Origin: Alkalicoccus urumqiensis
GTDB lineage: Bacteria > Bacillota > Bacilli > Bacillales > Salisediminibacteriaceae
Length of the DNA: 64,000 nt
NCBI RefSeq assembly: GCF_002993335.1
Contig: NZ_PVNS01000005.1
Coordinates: 124,001-188,000 of the forward strand
Direction of reading: 5' to 3'
Position numbers and translations under genes: made by a program. The notes under the pieces are model-generated. The model made no database searches, had not been told where the DNA came from, and was given only the letters and a program-made list of their open reading frames with translations. How positions within the stretch are numbered: position 1 is the first letter of the stretch; every line of letters starts with the position of its first letter. Below, piece by piece: positions 17,711 through 26,890 of the stretch.

Positions 17711-17805
17711 AGAAGAAGCATGGCTCCGCTCGGCCGCGCCGCATGGCAGAAGAGCGCTGCCCTGCGGCGCAGACCATAGGCCGGCTCCACCCATGCGGCT
17801 CAATA
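17711..17805 (+). repeat. Dispersed repeat Q2, copy 1, with long hairpin
   Basis: Conserved block from GAAGAAGCATGGCTCCGC to GGCCGGCTCCACCCATGCGG. Inside, 17736-17770 folds into GCGCCGCA-T-GGCAG / CTGCC-C-TGCGGCGC, a 14-base stem with one mismatch and a seven-base loop. Outer GCATGG (17719-) and CCATGC also pair. Recurs at 50601-50690 and 54921-55015. Confidence 0.75.
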
Positions 17806-17899
17806 GAAAGGGACAATGAATAGAACAACGGCTTGAAATGCTGCCGTCCTTGGCATAACTGCTTGAAAGAGGCTTTGAATTTTATACATTCTTACCCTA

Positions 17900-17942
17900 C
17901 AAAAAAACTGCAGCGCGTACACAAATGTGCACCGCTGCAGCC
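17900..17942 (-). terminator. Terminator of the yhfK-like/GrpB/PH run
   Basis: CTGCAGCG ... CGCTGCAG with an inner GTGCAC/GTGTAC region and, on the minus strand, seven T after the stem. Confidence 0.85.
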
Positions 17943-17962
17943 TCTACCTTATTTTCCTCTAC

Positions 17963-18610
17963 TTACGAAAGCTGATTCAAAGCGTCTTCGATCGAATGCT
18001 CTCCGCTGACGAGGTCAAACCCTTTCCGGTACGTGTTTTCGTTGCTGATGGCTGCTGCCAGAACAGAGGCAACGTCTTCACGCGGAATGTTTGCACGGTC
18101 CAGATTTTCGCCGGCGCTGACTTTTCCGGTTCCCGGCTCGTTTTCCAGCCCGCCCGGACGGACGATCGTGTAGTTTAAAGAGCTGTTCATCAGCATACGG
18201 TCGGCGTAGTGCTTCGCCGCAAAGTAGTGGCGGATCTTCTCGCTCCAGTTTTTCCGGTTATGCGCCTGAATGGCACTGACCATGAGGAAGCGGTCGACGC
18301 CTGCTTTCTCTGCAGCCTCCACCGATTTGCCGGCTCCATCGAGATCGATAAGCAGCGTTTTATCCGGTCCGGTGCTTCCGCCGGATCCTGCAGCAAATAC
18401 CGCCGCATCGCAGCCTTTCATCGCTTCTGCAATCTCGTCCACGCTTCCTTCGAGGTCGGCAAGGACTGCTTCTACGCCTTTGTCTTCAAACGCTTTTTTC
18501 TGCTCCTCTTTCCGGACCATCGCCCGGACGTCATGTTCTCCGCCATCGTGCAGCTTAGTCACAAGCTGGCTTCCGATCTGTCCATTTGCTCCAATAACGA
18601 GTACTTTCAA
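17963..18610 (-). CDS. NAD(P)-binding SDR-like protein, YhfK family
   Basis: Cytosolic Rossmann-fold protein of 215 residues, atypical short-chain dehydrogenase (NmrA/SDR_a5 type). Start has the nucleotide-binding motif VIGANGQIGSQL; later MVSAIQAHNRKNW, KHYADRML (the Lys-containing site) and IVRPGGLENEPGTG closely follow Bacillus YhfK. Substrate is unknown. The start is taken as TTG 18610, after AAAGGGTG; the open frame extends 36 bases further but has no start signal. Last gene of a three-gene minus-strand run with GrpB and PH-domain genes. Confidence 0.85.
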   Translation of the reverse strand: MKVLVIGANGQIGSQLVTKLHDGGEHDVRAMVRKEEQKKAFEDKGVEAVLADLEGSVDEIAEAMKGCDAAVFAAGSGGSTGPDKTLLIDLDGAGKSVEAAEKAGVDRFLMVSAIQAHNRKNWSEKIRHYFAAKHYADRMLMNSSLNYTIVRPGGLENEPGTGKVSAGENLDRANIPREDVASVLAAAISNENTYRKGFDLVSGEHSIEDALNQLS

Positions 18611-18624
18611 AACAAACACCCTTT

Positions 18625-19164
18625 CTATGTCTTTTTCCGGTACCACTTAAGGGCTCCGGCTTCCAGCTCTTTCACTACATCTTCTTTCCCTTCGATGTAG
18701 GCCTTCATATTAAAAGGGTATTCCCATGCGAGGGACTGCTTTAAACCTCCATACCGCCGCCGGGCTTCCGGATGGCAGCGCAGGTAGTCCCGGAACGCAA
18801 GGTGACGCTCCAGGTGGGGGCTGTTTTCTTCGAACAAATGAAGGTGGACAAGACGTCTTCCGTCAGGAGCCTCCCTGGTGAAAAAACGACGTCCGGTCAT
18901 ATGGTGCTCTCCGTAGGCGGTGTAGCCGAGCTCCTCAAGCTTCTCTTCCATCTGATCGGCATCTTCCAGCCGCTTCAACGCGCCCATGATATCGATCGTC
19001 GGTTTCGCAGGCAGGCCCGTTACCGACGTGCTTCCGATATGATGCAGGCTGATCAGCTTTCCCTGAAACACGTTTTCCAGGCGTTGTTTTTCCTCCTCGA
19101 ACCGATGCGGCCATTCCGCCTGGTACGGAGTGACCTCCACGCGGCGCGGTGTCACCCTCTGCAC
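18625..19164 (-). CDS. GrpB family (UPF0157) nucleotidyltransferase-fold protein
   Basis: 179 residues with the family features VTPYQAEWPHRFEEEK at the start, HHIGSTSVTGLPAKPTIDI (the GS...D.D nucleotidyltransferase-like motif) and HLHLFEENSP. The biochemical role of GrpB proteins is not established; some are fused to dephospho-CoA kinase. The start is GTG 19164, inside the last codons of the upstream PH-domain gene (13-base overlap); GTG 19155 or 19140 remain possible, since no clear ribosome binding site decides. Confidence 0.82.
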   Translation of the reverse strand: MQRVTPRRVEVTPYQAEWPHRFEEEKQRLENVFQGKLISLHHIGSTSVTGLPAKPTIDIMGALKRLEDADQMEEKLEELGYTAYGEHHMTGRRFFTREAPDGRRLVHLHLFEENSPHLERHLAFRDYLRCHPEARRRYGGLKQSLAWEYPFNMKAYIEGKEDVVKELEAGALKWYRKKT

Positions 19165-19508
19165 ATCCGCTCGGTCAGCTCCCGGTAGAATTCCATGACG
19201 TCGCTGTCTTTTAAAAACTGAAGCTCGTGTGTTTTGGATTTTGTCGCGATTTCAATATTGTTGGAAAACGAGAACATACCTGTTTTTTCAATGGCACATT
19301 CCTCGATTTTGCTGTACGGGATACTCACGACGACAGAGCGTGACTTGGACATGAGCGAACGGTCGACAAACAGGATGCGGTGGCTCGTGAACGCCACGAA
19401 ATCAACCATGAGGCCATACGTGCCTTTCAACTCCTCTCCTTCAAACAAAAATTCCTCTGCATGTTCACGGTGCTTTGCTTTGTTATCGCCACTTTTAAAT
19501 AAACCCAT
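19152..19508 (-). CDS. Bacterial PH-domain protein (bPH_1 type)
   Basis: 118-residue soluble protein that is almost entirely one PH-like domain: GTYGLMVDFVAFTSHRILFV, then IPYSKIEECAIEKTGMFSF and IEIATKSKTHELQF fit the bPH_1 family (YvbH-like). Function in the cell is unknown; such domains form oligomeric rings in vitro. ATG 19508 is preceded by AGGAGGCGG. First gene of the PH-GrpB-yhfK run, overlapping GrpB by 13 bases. Confidence 0.82.
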   Translation of the reverse strand: MGLFKSGDNKAKHREHAEEFLFEGEELKGTYGLMVDFVAFTSHRILFVDRSLMSKSRSVVVSIPYSKIEECAIEKTGMFSFSNNIEIATKSKTHELQFLKDSDVMEFYRELTERMCRG

Positions 19509-19634
19509 TGTCTACCGCCTCCTAAAAAGTATGTATGGTGATTGTACGCCCAGCAGAAAAATCTGTAAATCCCTCTACGGACCGTCTGCACCTGTGCTAC
19601 GCTTAACAGAAGAACCTGTACTGGAGGAATGACC

Positions 19635-20252
19635 ATGACTCTTTTCCCTGTCCAGCTCCAGCTGGAGGGCCGCCGAGTGATTATTATCGGAGGCGGCGCT
19701 GTTGCGCTCCGACGCTTCCATCTCGTCAAGAACTGCGGCGCGGACGTGACGATCGTGAGCCCGTCCTTTCTTCCGGAACTGGAAGAAGCTGCATCAGACT
19801 GCACGCTGATCCACCGACGGCTGCAGGCAGAAGATGTGGAAAACGCGTTTCTACTCATCCTGGCGGCACCGGACGAGGAAGCGGCGGTGATTGCCTACGG
19901 CTCCAGCGCGCTCGTAAACGATGCCGTCGATGCCTCCAGAGGGGATCTTCACATTCCGCAGCAGCTGACACATGGCCGGCTGCAGATTACGATCAGCACC
20001 GGCGGCGCCGGTCCGGCCTACACGAAAAAACTGAAGGAGCAGATCGAGCAGCTGCTGCCCTCCGGCATTGAAGCGCATATCGATTACCTGTACGAGCTGC
20101 GGCAGCACATGAAACAGTCACCGCTTCCCGAGGACCTCCGCCGGGAGATCCTCCGGGAAGCCGCGCTTCTTCCGGAAACCGAAGGGGCACGCGCTTCGTT
20201 TACTGTTTACGTCAACCGGATGTTAACCGATGCCGGCGGAGATAAGCTGTGA
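19635..20252 (+). CDS. Precorrin-2 dehydrogenase (sirohydrochlorin-forming), YlnF/SirC type
   Basis: Oxidises precorrin-2 to sirohydrochlorin with NAD+, the middle step of siroheme synthesis. 205 residues with the Rossmann motif IIIGGGAVALRR near the N-terminus and ISTGGAGPAYTKKLKEQIE in the middle, as in CysG-N/SirC. The start is ATG 19635; the in-frame ATG at 19629 is only one base after GGAGG. It faces the sulfite reductase operon, where the other two siroheme genes (sumT, sirB) lie on the opposite strand, so it must be expressed separately. Confidence 0.92.
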   Translation: MTLFPVQLQLEGRRVIIIGGGAVALRRFHLVKNCGADVTIVSPSFLPELEEAASDCTLIHRRLQAEDVENAFLLILAAPDEEAAVIAYGSSALVNDAVDASRGDLHIPQQLTHGRLQITISTGGAGPAYTKKLKEQIEQLLPSGIEAHIDYLYELRQHMKQSPLPEDLRREILREAALLPETEGARASFTVYVNRMLTDAGGDKL

Positions 20253-20263
20253 CCCCCCATCAC

Positions 20264-20306
20264 ACGAAAGCGGGCGCCCCATAACCGGAGCACCCGCTTT
20301 CTTTTA
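20264..20306. terminator. Bidirectional terminator between sirC and cysI
   Basis: GAAAGCGGGCGCCCC pairs with the segment ending GAGCACCCGCTTTC, with T after it on the plus strand; the convergent cysI ends just beyond. Confidence 0.85.
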
Positions 20307-20314
20307 TTCCTATT

Positions 20315-22021
20315 TTATTCGTGAAAATTTCTGCCGTCGGTCGTCGCCTGAATGTAGCCGGCGCGGATGACGAAGTCACCGAAATGCTCTCCGACCTCCC
20401 GTTCTTTCGCATAGTGGCGGATCATCGGCGTGAGCTCTGCGAGAATTTCCTCTTCGCCGATGTTTTCGCGGTACATTTTGTTCAAGCGGTCTCCGTTGAA
20501 GCTCGCACCGAGATACAGATTGTATTTGCCCGGGGCTTTCCCGATGAAAGCAATCTCTCCCAGTCCCGGACGGGCGCAGCCGTTCGGACAGCCGGTCATG
20601 CGGATGAGAATTTCCTGCTCCCGGATTCCTGCTTCATCCAGAATTCCTTCCAGCTTGTCCACAAGCGTCGGCAGGTACCGCTCGGATTCCGCCATGGCCA
20701 GGCCGCACGTCGGAAACGCGACGCACGCCATCGCATTCTGGCGGAGGGCGGAATTATGGCGCCCGTCTGTCAGGCCATACTGCGCCACCATCTCATCGAT
20801 CCGGTCCTTCTCTTCTTCCGGCACATTGGCGATAATCAGGTTCTGGTTCGGCGTCAGCCGGAAATCGCCCTGATGCACTTTGGCAATTTCTCTAAGGCCG
20901 GTCATCATCGGATAGTCCTCTGTATCCGTAACGCGGCCGTTTTCGATAAACAAGGTCAGGTGCCATCTGCCGTCATTTTCGATCCAGCCATAGCGGTCGC
21001 CGTTATGGTCAAAGCGGAATTCCCGCGCCGGCTTCAGCTCCCACCCGAGACGGCTGTTCAATTCATCCCGGATGAAATCGACGCCGAGACGGTCGACGGT
21101 GTATTTAAACCGCGCATTTTTCCGGTTTGACCGGTTGCCGTAATCGCGCTGGATCGTCAAAATTTTCTCCGCAACGTCTTCGACATGCTTTGCCGGCGTG
21201 AAGCCGATCACACGGGCCACCTGCGGATATGTTTCTGTATCGCCGTGCGTCATGCCCATGCCTCCGCCGACAGTTACGTTGAAGCCCTGCAGCCGGCCGC
21301 CTTTTACAATCGCGATAAAACCGAGATCCTGAGAGAAGATATCCACGTCATTGGATGGCGGCACCGCGACACCGATTTTAAACTTCCGCGGCAGATACAC
21401 CGGTCCGTATATCGGCTCTTCAACCGCTTCCCGGCTGTCGAGCACCTTTTCTTCATCCAGCCAGATCTCATGATAGGCACGCGTTTTCGGAAGCAGGTGG
21501 TCACTGAGACGCACTGCTGTCTGATGCACTTTCTGATGGACACTGGATTCGTATGGATTGGCGTTGCACATGACATTCCGATTCACGTCGCCGCAGGCCG
21601 CGATCGTATCCATCAGGGATTCGTTCATCGCCTGCATCGTCGCTTTCATGTCCCACTTTAAAATGCCGTGAAGCTGAAATGTCTGCCGCGTCGTCAGCTT
21701 CATCGTATCGTTGCCGTACTTCCGCGACAGCCGGTCCATCGTCAGCCACTGGTCCGGTGTCGCCACGCCGCCTGCAAGACGGACGCGGATCATGAATTGA
21801 TAGGCCGGCTCGAGCTTCTGCTGCTGGCGTTCCAGCCGTATATCCCGGTCATCCTGCATATAGCTTCCGTGGAACTTTAACAGCTTCGTCTGATCCTCCG
21901 GGATACCGGCAGTGAGGCGTTCCTGGAAGACTTCCTCCAGGCGCCCCCGTAAAAACCGGCTTTCTTCTTTAATTGCTTCTGTCCCGTCTGGTTCTCCGGG
22001 CAGGTATTTTGGGTGATCCAT
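20315..22021 (-). CDS. cysI: Sulfite reductase [NADPH] haemoprotein (beta) subunit
   Basis: Reduces sulfite to sulfide with six electrons from CysJ, using siroheme coupled to a [4Fe-4S] cluster. 568 residues, normal length. The cluster cysteines are visible in [14 protein letters not shown] and [12 protein letters not shown]; the siroheme-binding [12 protein letters not shown] segment lies in the N-terminal half. ATG 22021 follows AGGAGGAAGG. It is the last gene of the sulfate operon, 24 bases after cysJ. Confidence 0.97.
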   Translation of the reverse strand: MDHPKYLPGEPDGTEAIKEESRFLRGRLEEVFQERLTAGIPEDQTKLLKFHGSYMQDDRDIRLERQQQKLEPAYQFMIRVRLAGGVATPDQWLTMDRLSRKYGNDTMKLTTRQTFQLHGILKWDMKATMQAMNESLMDTIAACGDVNRNVMCNANPYESSVHQKVHQTAVRLSDHLLPKTRAYHEIWLDEEKVLDSREAVEEPIYGPVYLPRKFKIGVAVPPSNDVDIFSQDLGFIAIVKGGRLQGFNVTVGGGMGMTHGDTETYPQVARVIGFTPAKHVEDVAEKILTIQRDYGNRSNRKNARFKYTVDRLGVDFIRDELNSRLGWELKPAREFRFDHNGDRYGWIENDGRWHLTLFIENGRVTDTEDYPMMTGLREIAKVHQGDFRLTPNQNLIIANVPEEEKDRIDEMVAQYGLTDGRHNSALRQNAMACVAFPTCGLAMAESERYLPTLVDKLEGILDEAGIREQEILIRMTGCPNGCARPGLGEIAFIGKAPGKYNLYLGASFNGDRLNKMYRENIGEEEILAELTPMIRHYAKEREVGEHFGDFVIRAGYIQATTDGRNFHE

Positions 22022-22045
22022 CAGCCTTCCTCCTAACCGTTCAGT

Positions 22046-23869
22046 TTAATACACATCCCGCTGGTAGCGCTTATCGTCCCGGAGCTGCTTCAAGTAGGCT
22101 TCCGCTTCTTCCCGGCCGAATCCTCCCTGCTCCTGCGCCACCGTAACGAGCGCTTCGTGTACATCTTTTGCCATGTGCTGCTTGTCGCCGCAGATATAGA
22201 CATACGCACCTTCCTCAAGCCAGCGGTACACTTCCTCCGCCTGCTCCAGAATCCGGTGCTGCACGTACACTTTCTCCTGGCCATCCCGTGAAAACGCCAC
22301 GTCCATCTTCGTCAGAACCCCGTCCTTAACCCATGACTGGAACTCTGTTTGATACAGGAAGTCGGTGACGAAATGCTGATCGCCGAAAAACATCCACGAC
22401 TTGCCGGAAGCATCCCGTTCCTCCCGCTCTTCGAGAAACGAGCGGTACGGCGCGACGCCGGTTCCGGCGCCGATCATAATAATCGGCGTATCTTCCTTTT
22501 CAGGCAGCTTAAAATTCGGGTTCGGCTGAATAAAGACCGGCAGTTTCGCTCCGGACTCCGATCGTTCGGCGCACTGCACCGAGCAGACACCTTTTCTCTC
22601 TCTGCCGTGCGCTTCGTAGCGGACGGCTCCGACCGTCAGATGCACTTCATCCGGATTCGCTGCAGAGCTGCTTGCGATGGAATAAAGCCGCGGCGGAATT
22701 TTCCGGAGAACACCGGTCACTTCCGCTGCATCTGCTGTAAACGGACCGAATTCCTCTACAATATCAACGAGATCGCGTCCTTCAATAAATGCCTTTACTT
22801 TTTCCTTATCCGCTGTCACTGCCGCGAGCCCGTCTTTTTCCAGAAGCGGAGCAAGTTTTTCGAGAAGCGGTTTGGAAAGCTTCGTGATTTCAAATACCGT
22901 CGTCAGTGCTTCTTTCAGCGGCAGCGTTTTCCCTTCTTTATCAACGACAACGTGTTCCTCCGGATTCCAGCCGGTCAGCTGAAGAAGCTCATCTACGAGA
23001 ACGGGATCGTTCTGTGGAATAATACCGAGACTGTCCCCCGGCTTGTAATCGAGACCGGACCCTTCCAGATCCAGTTCCAGATGCCGCGTTTCTTTATTCG
23101 AGCCGCGTCCGTTCAGATTAATATTTTCGAGAATTTCCGCATGAAATGGGTTTTTCTTCGAATACACCGGTTTTTCCTTCGGCGCTTCTGCCGGCGTACT
23201 ATCCGGTGAAGCGGCCTCCGGTGCACCGCTCTGCTGCTGGATTGCTTTTTCCACCCCGGCGAGCCATTCTGCTGCGGCATCTTCATAATCAACGTCGCAG
23301 TCCACGCGCGGGTGGAGTCTTTCTGCGCCGAGTTCTTCGAGCTTTTGATCAAAATCTTTTCCTGTCTGGCAGAAAAATTCGTAGGAGCTGTCGCCGAGCG
23401 CAAGGACGGAAAAACGCGTATCTGTCAGCTTCGGTGCCCGTTTGCTGTGGATAAAATCGTACAGCTTCAGTGCGTTATCCGGCGGATCCCCTTCGCCGTG
23501 GGTGCTCGCGATGACGAGAAGATCTTCGACGTCCTTCAGCTGCTTCGGCTTGAAGTCCTCCATCGATACGAGCTTCACATCATGCTGTGCCTTCAGCTTT
23601 TCTGCAGCCTGCTCTCCGAAGCTCTGGCCGTTTCCGGTCTGGGACGCGACGAGAATCGTCAACGTCCGCTTCACTGCCTCCACCGGGGGAGCCGGCTCCT
23701 GCGCCGGGGTCTCCGGCGCTTCCTGGACCGCTGTCCCTCCGCCGGGCTGGTTCGCCGCCAGGAATCCATTCAGCCACACTTTCTGATGATTATTTAATGT
23801 TGGAAGCACCTCATTCAAAAGCTCCGTCTGCTTCTCGGTAAACGGGCTGTTTGTTGTTTCAAGCTGCAC
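22046..23869 (-). CDS. cysJ: Sulfite reductase [NADPH] flavoprotein (alpha) subunit
   Basis: Passes electrons from NADPH through FAD and FMN to CysI. About 607 residues: FMN flavodoxin domain (about 70-210, ILVASQTGNGQSFGEQ), FAD domain (about 235-455, PRLYSIASSS), NADPH domain (about 460-607, MIGAGTGVAPYRSFLEER). The start is placed at GTG 23869 (MQLETTNSPFTEKQ), because GAGGTG lies just upstream and because this matches the N-terminus of Bacillus CysJ; the GTG at 23878 is part of that ribosome binding site. Confidence 0.96.
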   Translation of the reverse strand: MQLETTNSPFTEKQTELLNEVLPTLNNHQKVWLNGFLAANQPGGGTAVQEAPETPAQEPAPPVEAVKRTLTILVASQTGNGQSFGEQAAEKLKAQHDVKLVSMEDFKPKQLKDVEDLLVIASTHGEGDPPDNALKLYDFIHSKRAPKLTDTRFSVLALGDSSYEFFCQTGKDFDQKLEELGAERLHPRVDCDVDYEDAAAEWLAGVEKAIQQQSGAPEAASPDSTPAEAPKEKPVYSKKNPFHAEILENINLNGRGSNKETRHLELDLEGSGLDYKPGDSLGIIPQNDPVLVDELLQLTGWNPEEHVVVDKEGKTLPLKEALTTVFEITKLSKPLLEKLAPLLEKDGLAAVTADKEKVKAFIEGRDLVDIVEEFGPFTADAAEVTGVLRKIPPRLYSIASSSAANPDEVHLTVGAVRYEAHGRERKGVCSVQCAERSESGAKLPVFIQPNPNFKLPEKEDTPIIMIGAGTGVAPYRSFLEEREERDASGKSWMFFGDQHFVTDFLYQTEFQSWVKDGVLTKMDVAFSRDGQEKVYVQHRILEQAEEVYRWLEEGAYVYICGDKQHMAKDVHEALVTVAQEQGGFGREEAEAYLKQLRDDKRYQRDVY

Positions 23870-23902
23870 TCTTGCCACCTCTTTCTTTTCTTATCATTGA
23901 TA

Positions 23903-24685
23903 CTAAATCCACCAGGCTTTGCTTTCTTCCACCTGTATATCCGGCTCCCGCGTCGAAAACAGCGCTTCCTCCGCACGTTCTGCCAGTGCGGCTGCTACGG
24001 AAGGATGTGTTCCGAGGTACCCGCACAGGTAGACTTCCTCTCCCTGGCTCCGGAGCTCTTCGGCCTTCTTTTCCAGCGACTGAATCAATAGACCGGTAAA
24101 CCAGAGGTAGGGCACGAGAAAAATGGGCCGTTCTGTTTTCTGGAGTGCCTTGTAAAGGCCTTCTTCAAACTTCGGCTCGCACGCAGCCAGATAGCATACT
24201 TCCACCCGGCGGATACCGGTTTTCTTCTTCAGCTGCCGGCCGATCAGTTTCGTTGCGGCCTTCGTTTCCGGCGCTTTACTGCCCCGTCCGATCAGTACGA
24301 TCTGTGCATCGCTGTTCACTTCTTTACCGGTCTCATGAATTCTTCCGGCAGCAACATTCGTCAGTCGTTCCTGAACGCCGAGCGGGCGGCCGTACCGGAT
24401 ACGCACGTGCGGGTGTTTTTCCGAAAGCGGCTCAAGCTCTTCCGGAATATCCTGAAAGTAGTGGCCGGCGCTGAATAACAGCATCGGCACGACGGCAATA
24501 TCATCCGCTCCCTGCGCCACAAGTTTCTCAAAACCAGCAGCGATATCCGGCTCCGCAAGCTCCAGATAGCAGAGTTCCTGCAGCGGGGCATCCACCAGCC
24601 CGCGCACATCTGCGATCAGCGCTTCGACTTCTTTTTTCGTTTCATCCACGCGGCTTCCGTGACTGATGTAGAGAACACCTTTCAT
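23903..24685 (-). CDS. sirB: Sirohydrochlorin ferrochelatase (SirB/CbiX, YlnE type)
   Basis: Inserts Fe2+ into sirohydrochlorin, the last step of siroheme synthesis. 260 residues made of two CbiX repeats: the first with YISHGSRVDETKKEVEALI and MLLFSAGHYFQDIP, the second with VLIGRGSKAPETKA and VPYLWFTGLLIQSL. The start ATG 24685 follows GGAGGG at seven bases; the frame is open further upstream without a start signal. It lies 13 bases after sumT. Confidence 0.92.
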   Translation of the reverse strand: MKGVLYISHGSRVDETKKEVEALIADVRGLVDAPLQELCYLELAEPDIAAGFEKLVAQGADDIAVVPMLLFSAGHYFQDIPEELEPLSEKHPHVRIRYGRPLGVQERLTNVAAGRIHETGKEVNSDAQIVLIGRGSKAPETKAATKLIGRQLKKKTGIRRVEVCYLAACEPKFEEGLYKALQKTERPIFLVPYLWFTGLLIQSLEKKAEELRSQGEEVYLCGYLGTHPSVAAALAERAEEALFSTREPDIQVEESKAWWI

Positions 24686-24698
24686 TTCATTTCCCTCC

Positions 24699-25448
24699 TC
24701 AGCTGACGACAGCGGCAGCTTTTTCTTCGATCCATGCAAGCTCAGAGCGGAGGCGGACCACTTCGCCGATGACGATCATCGCCGGCTGCTCAGCACCTGA
24801 TGCCCGCTCTGCGATCGTTTCAAGCGTTCCGGTGACGGTGGACTGTGCGCCGGTCGTTCCCCAGGAGATGAGCGCTGCCGGCGTATCTGCAGCTTTTCCC
24901 TGCTCCCGGAGCTTCTCGCAGACAGCAGCCAGTTTACTTACGCCCATGTAAATGCAGAGCGTATCAATGCAGCTGCTGACGTGCTTCCAGTAGTCATCGT
25001 CGTCCATTTTACTGACCGCTGCAATGAAGGCGACAGAGGAGCTGTGGTCCCGGTGGGTAACCGGAATGCCGGCATATGCAGGAGCTGCCGTGCCGGATGT
25101 GACACCCGGACAGATATCAAACGGGATCCCCCGCGCCCGGAGTGCCTGCGCTTCTTCCCCGCCACGCCCAAACACAAATGGATCGCCGCCTTTTAAACGG
25201 GTGACACTGAGGCCGGCTTCGGCGTGCAGGCAGAGCTGCTCATTAATTTCCTCCTGTTTCATCGAGTGGTGGTATGGCTTCTTCCCGCAGTAAATCAGTT
25301 CTGCACCGGGCTTTGCTTCGTGAAGCAGTTCTTCACTGACAAGACGGTCATACAAAATGACGTCTGCCCGCTGAATGGCTTTTAATCCTTTTACTGTAAT
25401 CAGCTCCGGGTCTCCCGGGCCGGCTCCTACAATCGCTACTGGCTTCAT
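24699..25448 (-). CDS. sumT: Uroporphyrinogen-III C-methyltransferase (SUMT, YlnD type)
   Basis: Makes precorrin-2 from uroporphyrinogen III with two SAM, feeding siroheme. 249 residues with the family motifs VGAGPGDPELITVKGL at the N-terminus, LKGGDPFVFGRGGEE, and GIPVTHRD. Being inside the sulfite reductase operon it should serve siroheme rather than B12. It stands 54 bases downstream of cysH. Confidence 0.95.
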   Translation of the reverse strand: MKPVAIVGAGPGDPELITVKGLKAIQRADVILYDRLVSEELLHEAKPGAELIYCGKKPYHHSMKQEEINEQLCLHAEAGLSVTRLKGGDPFVFGRGGEEAQALRARGIPFDICPGVTSGTAAPAYAGIPVTHRDHSSSVAFIAAVSKMDDDDYWKHVSSCIDTLCIYMGVSKLAAVCEKLREQGKAADTPAALISWGTTGAQSTVTGTLETIAERASGAEQPAMIVIGEVVRLRSELAWIEEKAAAVVS

Positions 25449-25502
25449 CAGGCAGCGCCCCCTTCGTTTTGAAAATAACCTTGTGTGCCACAGGCACGTC
25501 TG

Positions 25503-26231
25503 CTACTCGTTGTCTGCAGGCTTCGGTGCATGCAGTCCGCACTCGGTTTTCGATGAGCCCTGCCAGCGTCCGTCGCGGGAATCTCCATCGCCGACTGCCG
25601 TTGTACACGGGATGCAGCCGATGCTCGGATAGCCGCGGTCGTGCAGATCGTTGTAATCCAGCTCCCTTGTCTGGATGTACTCCCATACATCGTCCCATGT
25701 CCAATGGATAAGCGGGCAGACCTTGACGGACGAGAAACGGTCGTCTTTGTTGACGAAGTTCGTGTTTTTTCTCGACTCCGACTGATCCCGGCGGAGGCCT
25801 GAAATCCATGCCGGTGCGCCTGAAAGTGCCTCTTCCAGCGGTTTCACCTTACGGATGTAGCAGCACATATCCGGCTTTCGTTTCCAGAGAGCCGGCCCGT
25901 GCTCTGCGGCCTGCTCCTCCACGGTAAGCTCCGGCTGCTTCATTTCGATCTGCAGCGCCGGGTAGCGTTTTTTTACACTGGCGATCAGATCGTACGTTTC
26001 CTGGAAATGAAGCCCTGTATCCAGAAATACGATATGGGCGTCCGGACGGATACCGGCGATCATGTCGATCAGAACGATCCCTTCCGCACCGAAGCTGCAC
26101 GCATAGACGAGGTCATCGCCGTACGTATCAAACGCCCAGCGGAGAATGGTGTCCGCACCTTTTAATGGATCCTCCGGGTGAAATTCGGCGAACGGGTTGG
26201 AAAACGTCTCGTATGTGACAGCTGCTCCCAT
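25503..26231 (-). CDS. cysH: Assimilatory adenylyl-sulfate / phosphoadenylyl-sulfate reductase
   Basis: Thioredoxin-dependent reduction of APS or PAPS to sulfite. 242 residues with the PP-loop region YACSFGAEGIVLIDM, ISGLRRDQSESR, and a catalytic Cys in KTECGLH near the C-terminus. The cysteines in DMCCYIRK and GCIPC, which bind a [4Fe-4S] cluster, are present, so it belongs to the cluster-containing type that can use APS. ATG 26231 is chosen because GGAGG lies eight bases before; the ATG at 26237 is too close to it. Confidence 0.94.
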   Translation of the reverse strand: MGAAVTYETFSNPFAEFHPEDPLKGADTILRWAFDTYGDDLVYACSFGAEGIVLIDMIAGIRPDAHIVFLDTGLHFQETYDLIASVKKRYPALQIEMKQPELTVEEQAAEHGPALWKRKPDMCCYIRKVKPLEEALSGAPAWISGLRRDQSESRKNTNFVNKDDRFSSVKVCPLIHWTWDDVWEYIQTRELDYNDLHDRGYPSIGCIPCTTAVGDGDSRDGRWQGSSKTECGLHAPKPADNE

Positions 26232-26260
26232 GATCATGTCCTCCTTCTTCGATGCCGCAG

Positions 26261-26878
26261 TTATTTTTCTGCTGCAGCCTGTATATAGCCGTTTCCGGCA
26301 AGATAGTCGATAATCTGCCCTGCACTTTCTTCAATGGATGCGGTCGTTGTATTCACTGTGAGTTCCGGCTTTTCCGGTGCTTCGTACGGAGCATCAATCC
26401 CCGTGAACCCTTTGATTTCGCCGGCACGCGCTTTTTGATACAGCCCTTTCGGATCGCGGTTTTCGCACTCTTCGAGACTGCACTCCACGTACACTTCCAG
26501 AAACTCTCCATCGGGCAGAAGCTCCCGAACCTGATCTCTGTCTTCTTTGTACGGCGAGATAAATGCGCTCAGTGTCAGCACCCCGGCGTCCACCATCAAG
26601 CGGCTTACTTCACCGATGCGGCGGATGTTTTCCGTGCGGTCCTCCGGGGAGAAACCGAGGTTTTTATTGAGACCGTGGCGGATGTTGTCCCCATCGAGGC
26701 GGTACGTCCGGAGACCTTTGTGGTGAAGCTGCTTTTCCACTTCCACCGACAACGTCGATTTCCCGGACCCGGACAGTCCTGTAAACCAGAGAACGGCGCT
26801 TTTGTGACCGTTCAGCTTCTGGCGTTCCTCTTTCGTTACTTCAGAATCGTGCCATGTAATGTTCGTTGACTCTGTCAT
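26261..26878 (-). CDS. cysC: Adenylyl-sulfate kinase
   Basis: Phosphorylates APS to PAPS with ATP. 205 residues with P-loop GLSGSGKST at about 34-42, [18 protein letters not shown] (substrate-binding) and [13 protein letters not shown]. Follows the permease gene by 12 bases and precedes cysH by 29 bases. Presence of cysC together with a cluster-type CysH means the pathway can run through PAPS or directly from APS. Confidence 0.96.
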   Translation of the reverse strand: MTESTNITWHDSEVTKEERQKLNGHKSAVLWFTGLSGSGKSTLSVEVEKQLHHKGLRTYRLDGDNIRHGLNKNLGFSPEDRTENIRRIGEVSRLMVDAGVLTLSAFISPYKEDRDQVRELLPDGEFLEVYVECSLEECENRDPKGLYQKARAGEIKGFTGIDAPYEAPEKPELTVNTTTASIEESAGQIIDYLAGNGYIQAAAEK

Positions 26879-26890
26879 GCTGCTCCTCCT

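Noticed and set aside
17343-17819. 158-residue plus-strand frame across the type II array
   Set aside because: No start signal, Trp/Arg/Pro-rich low-complexity product, and steps of 19 and 22 bases shift the repeat out of frame.
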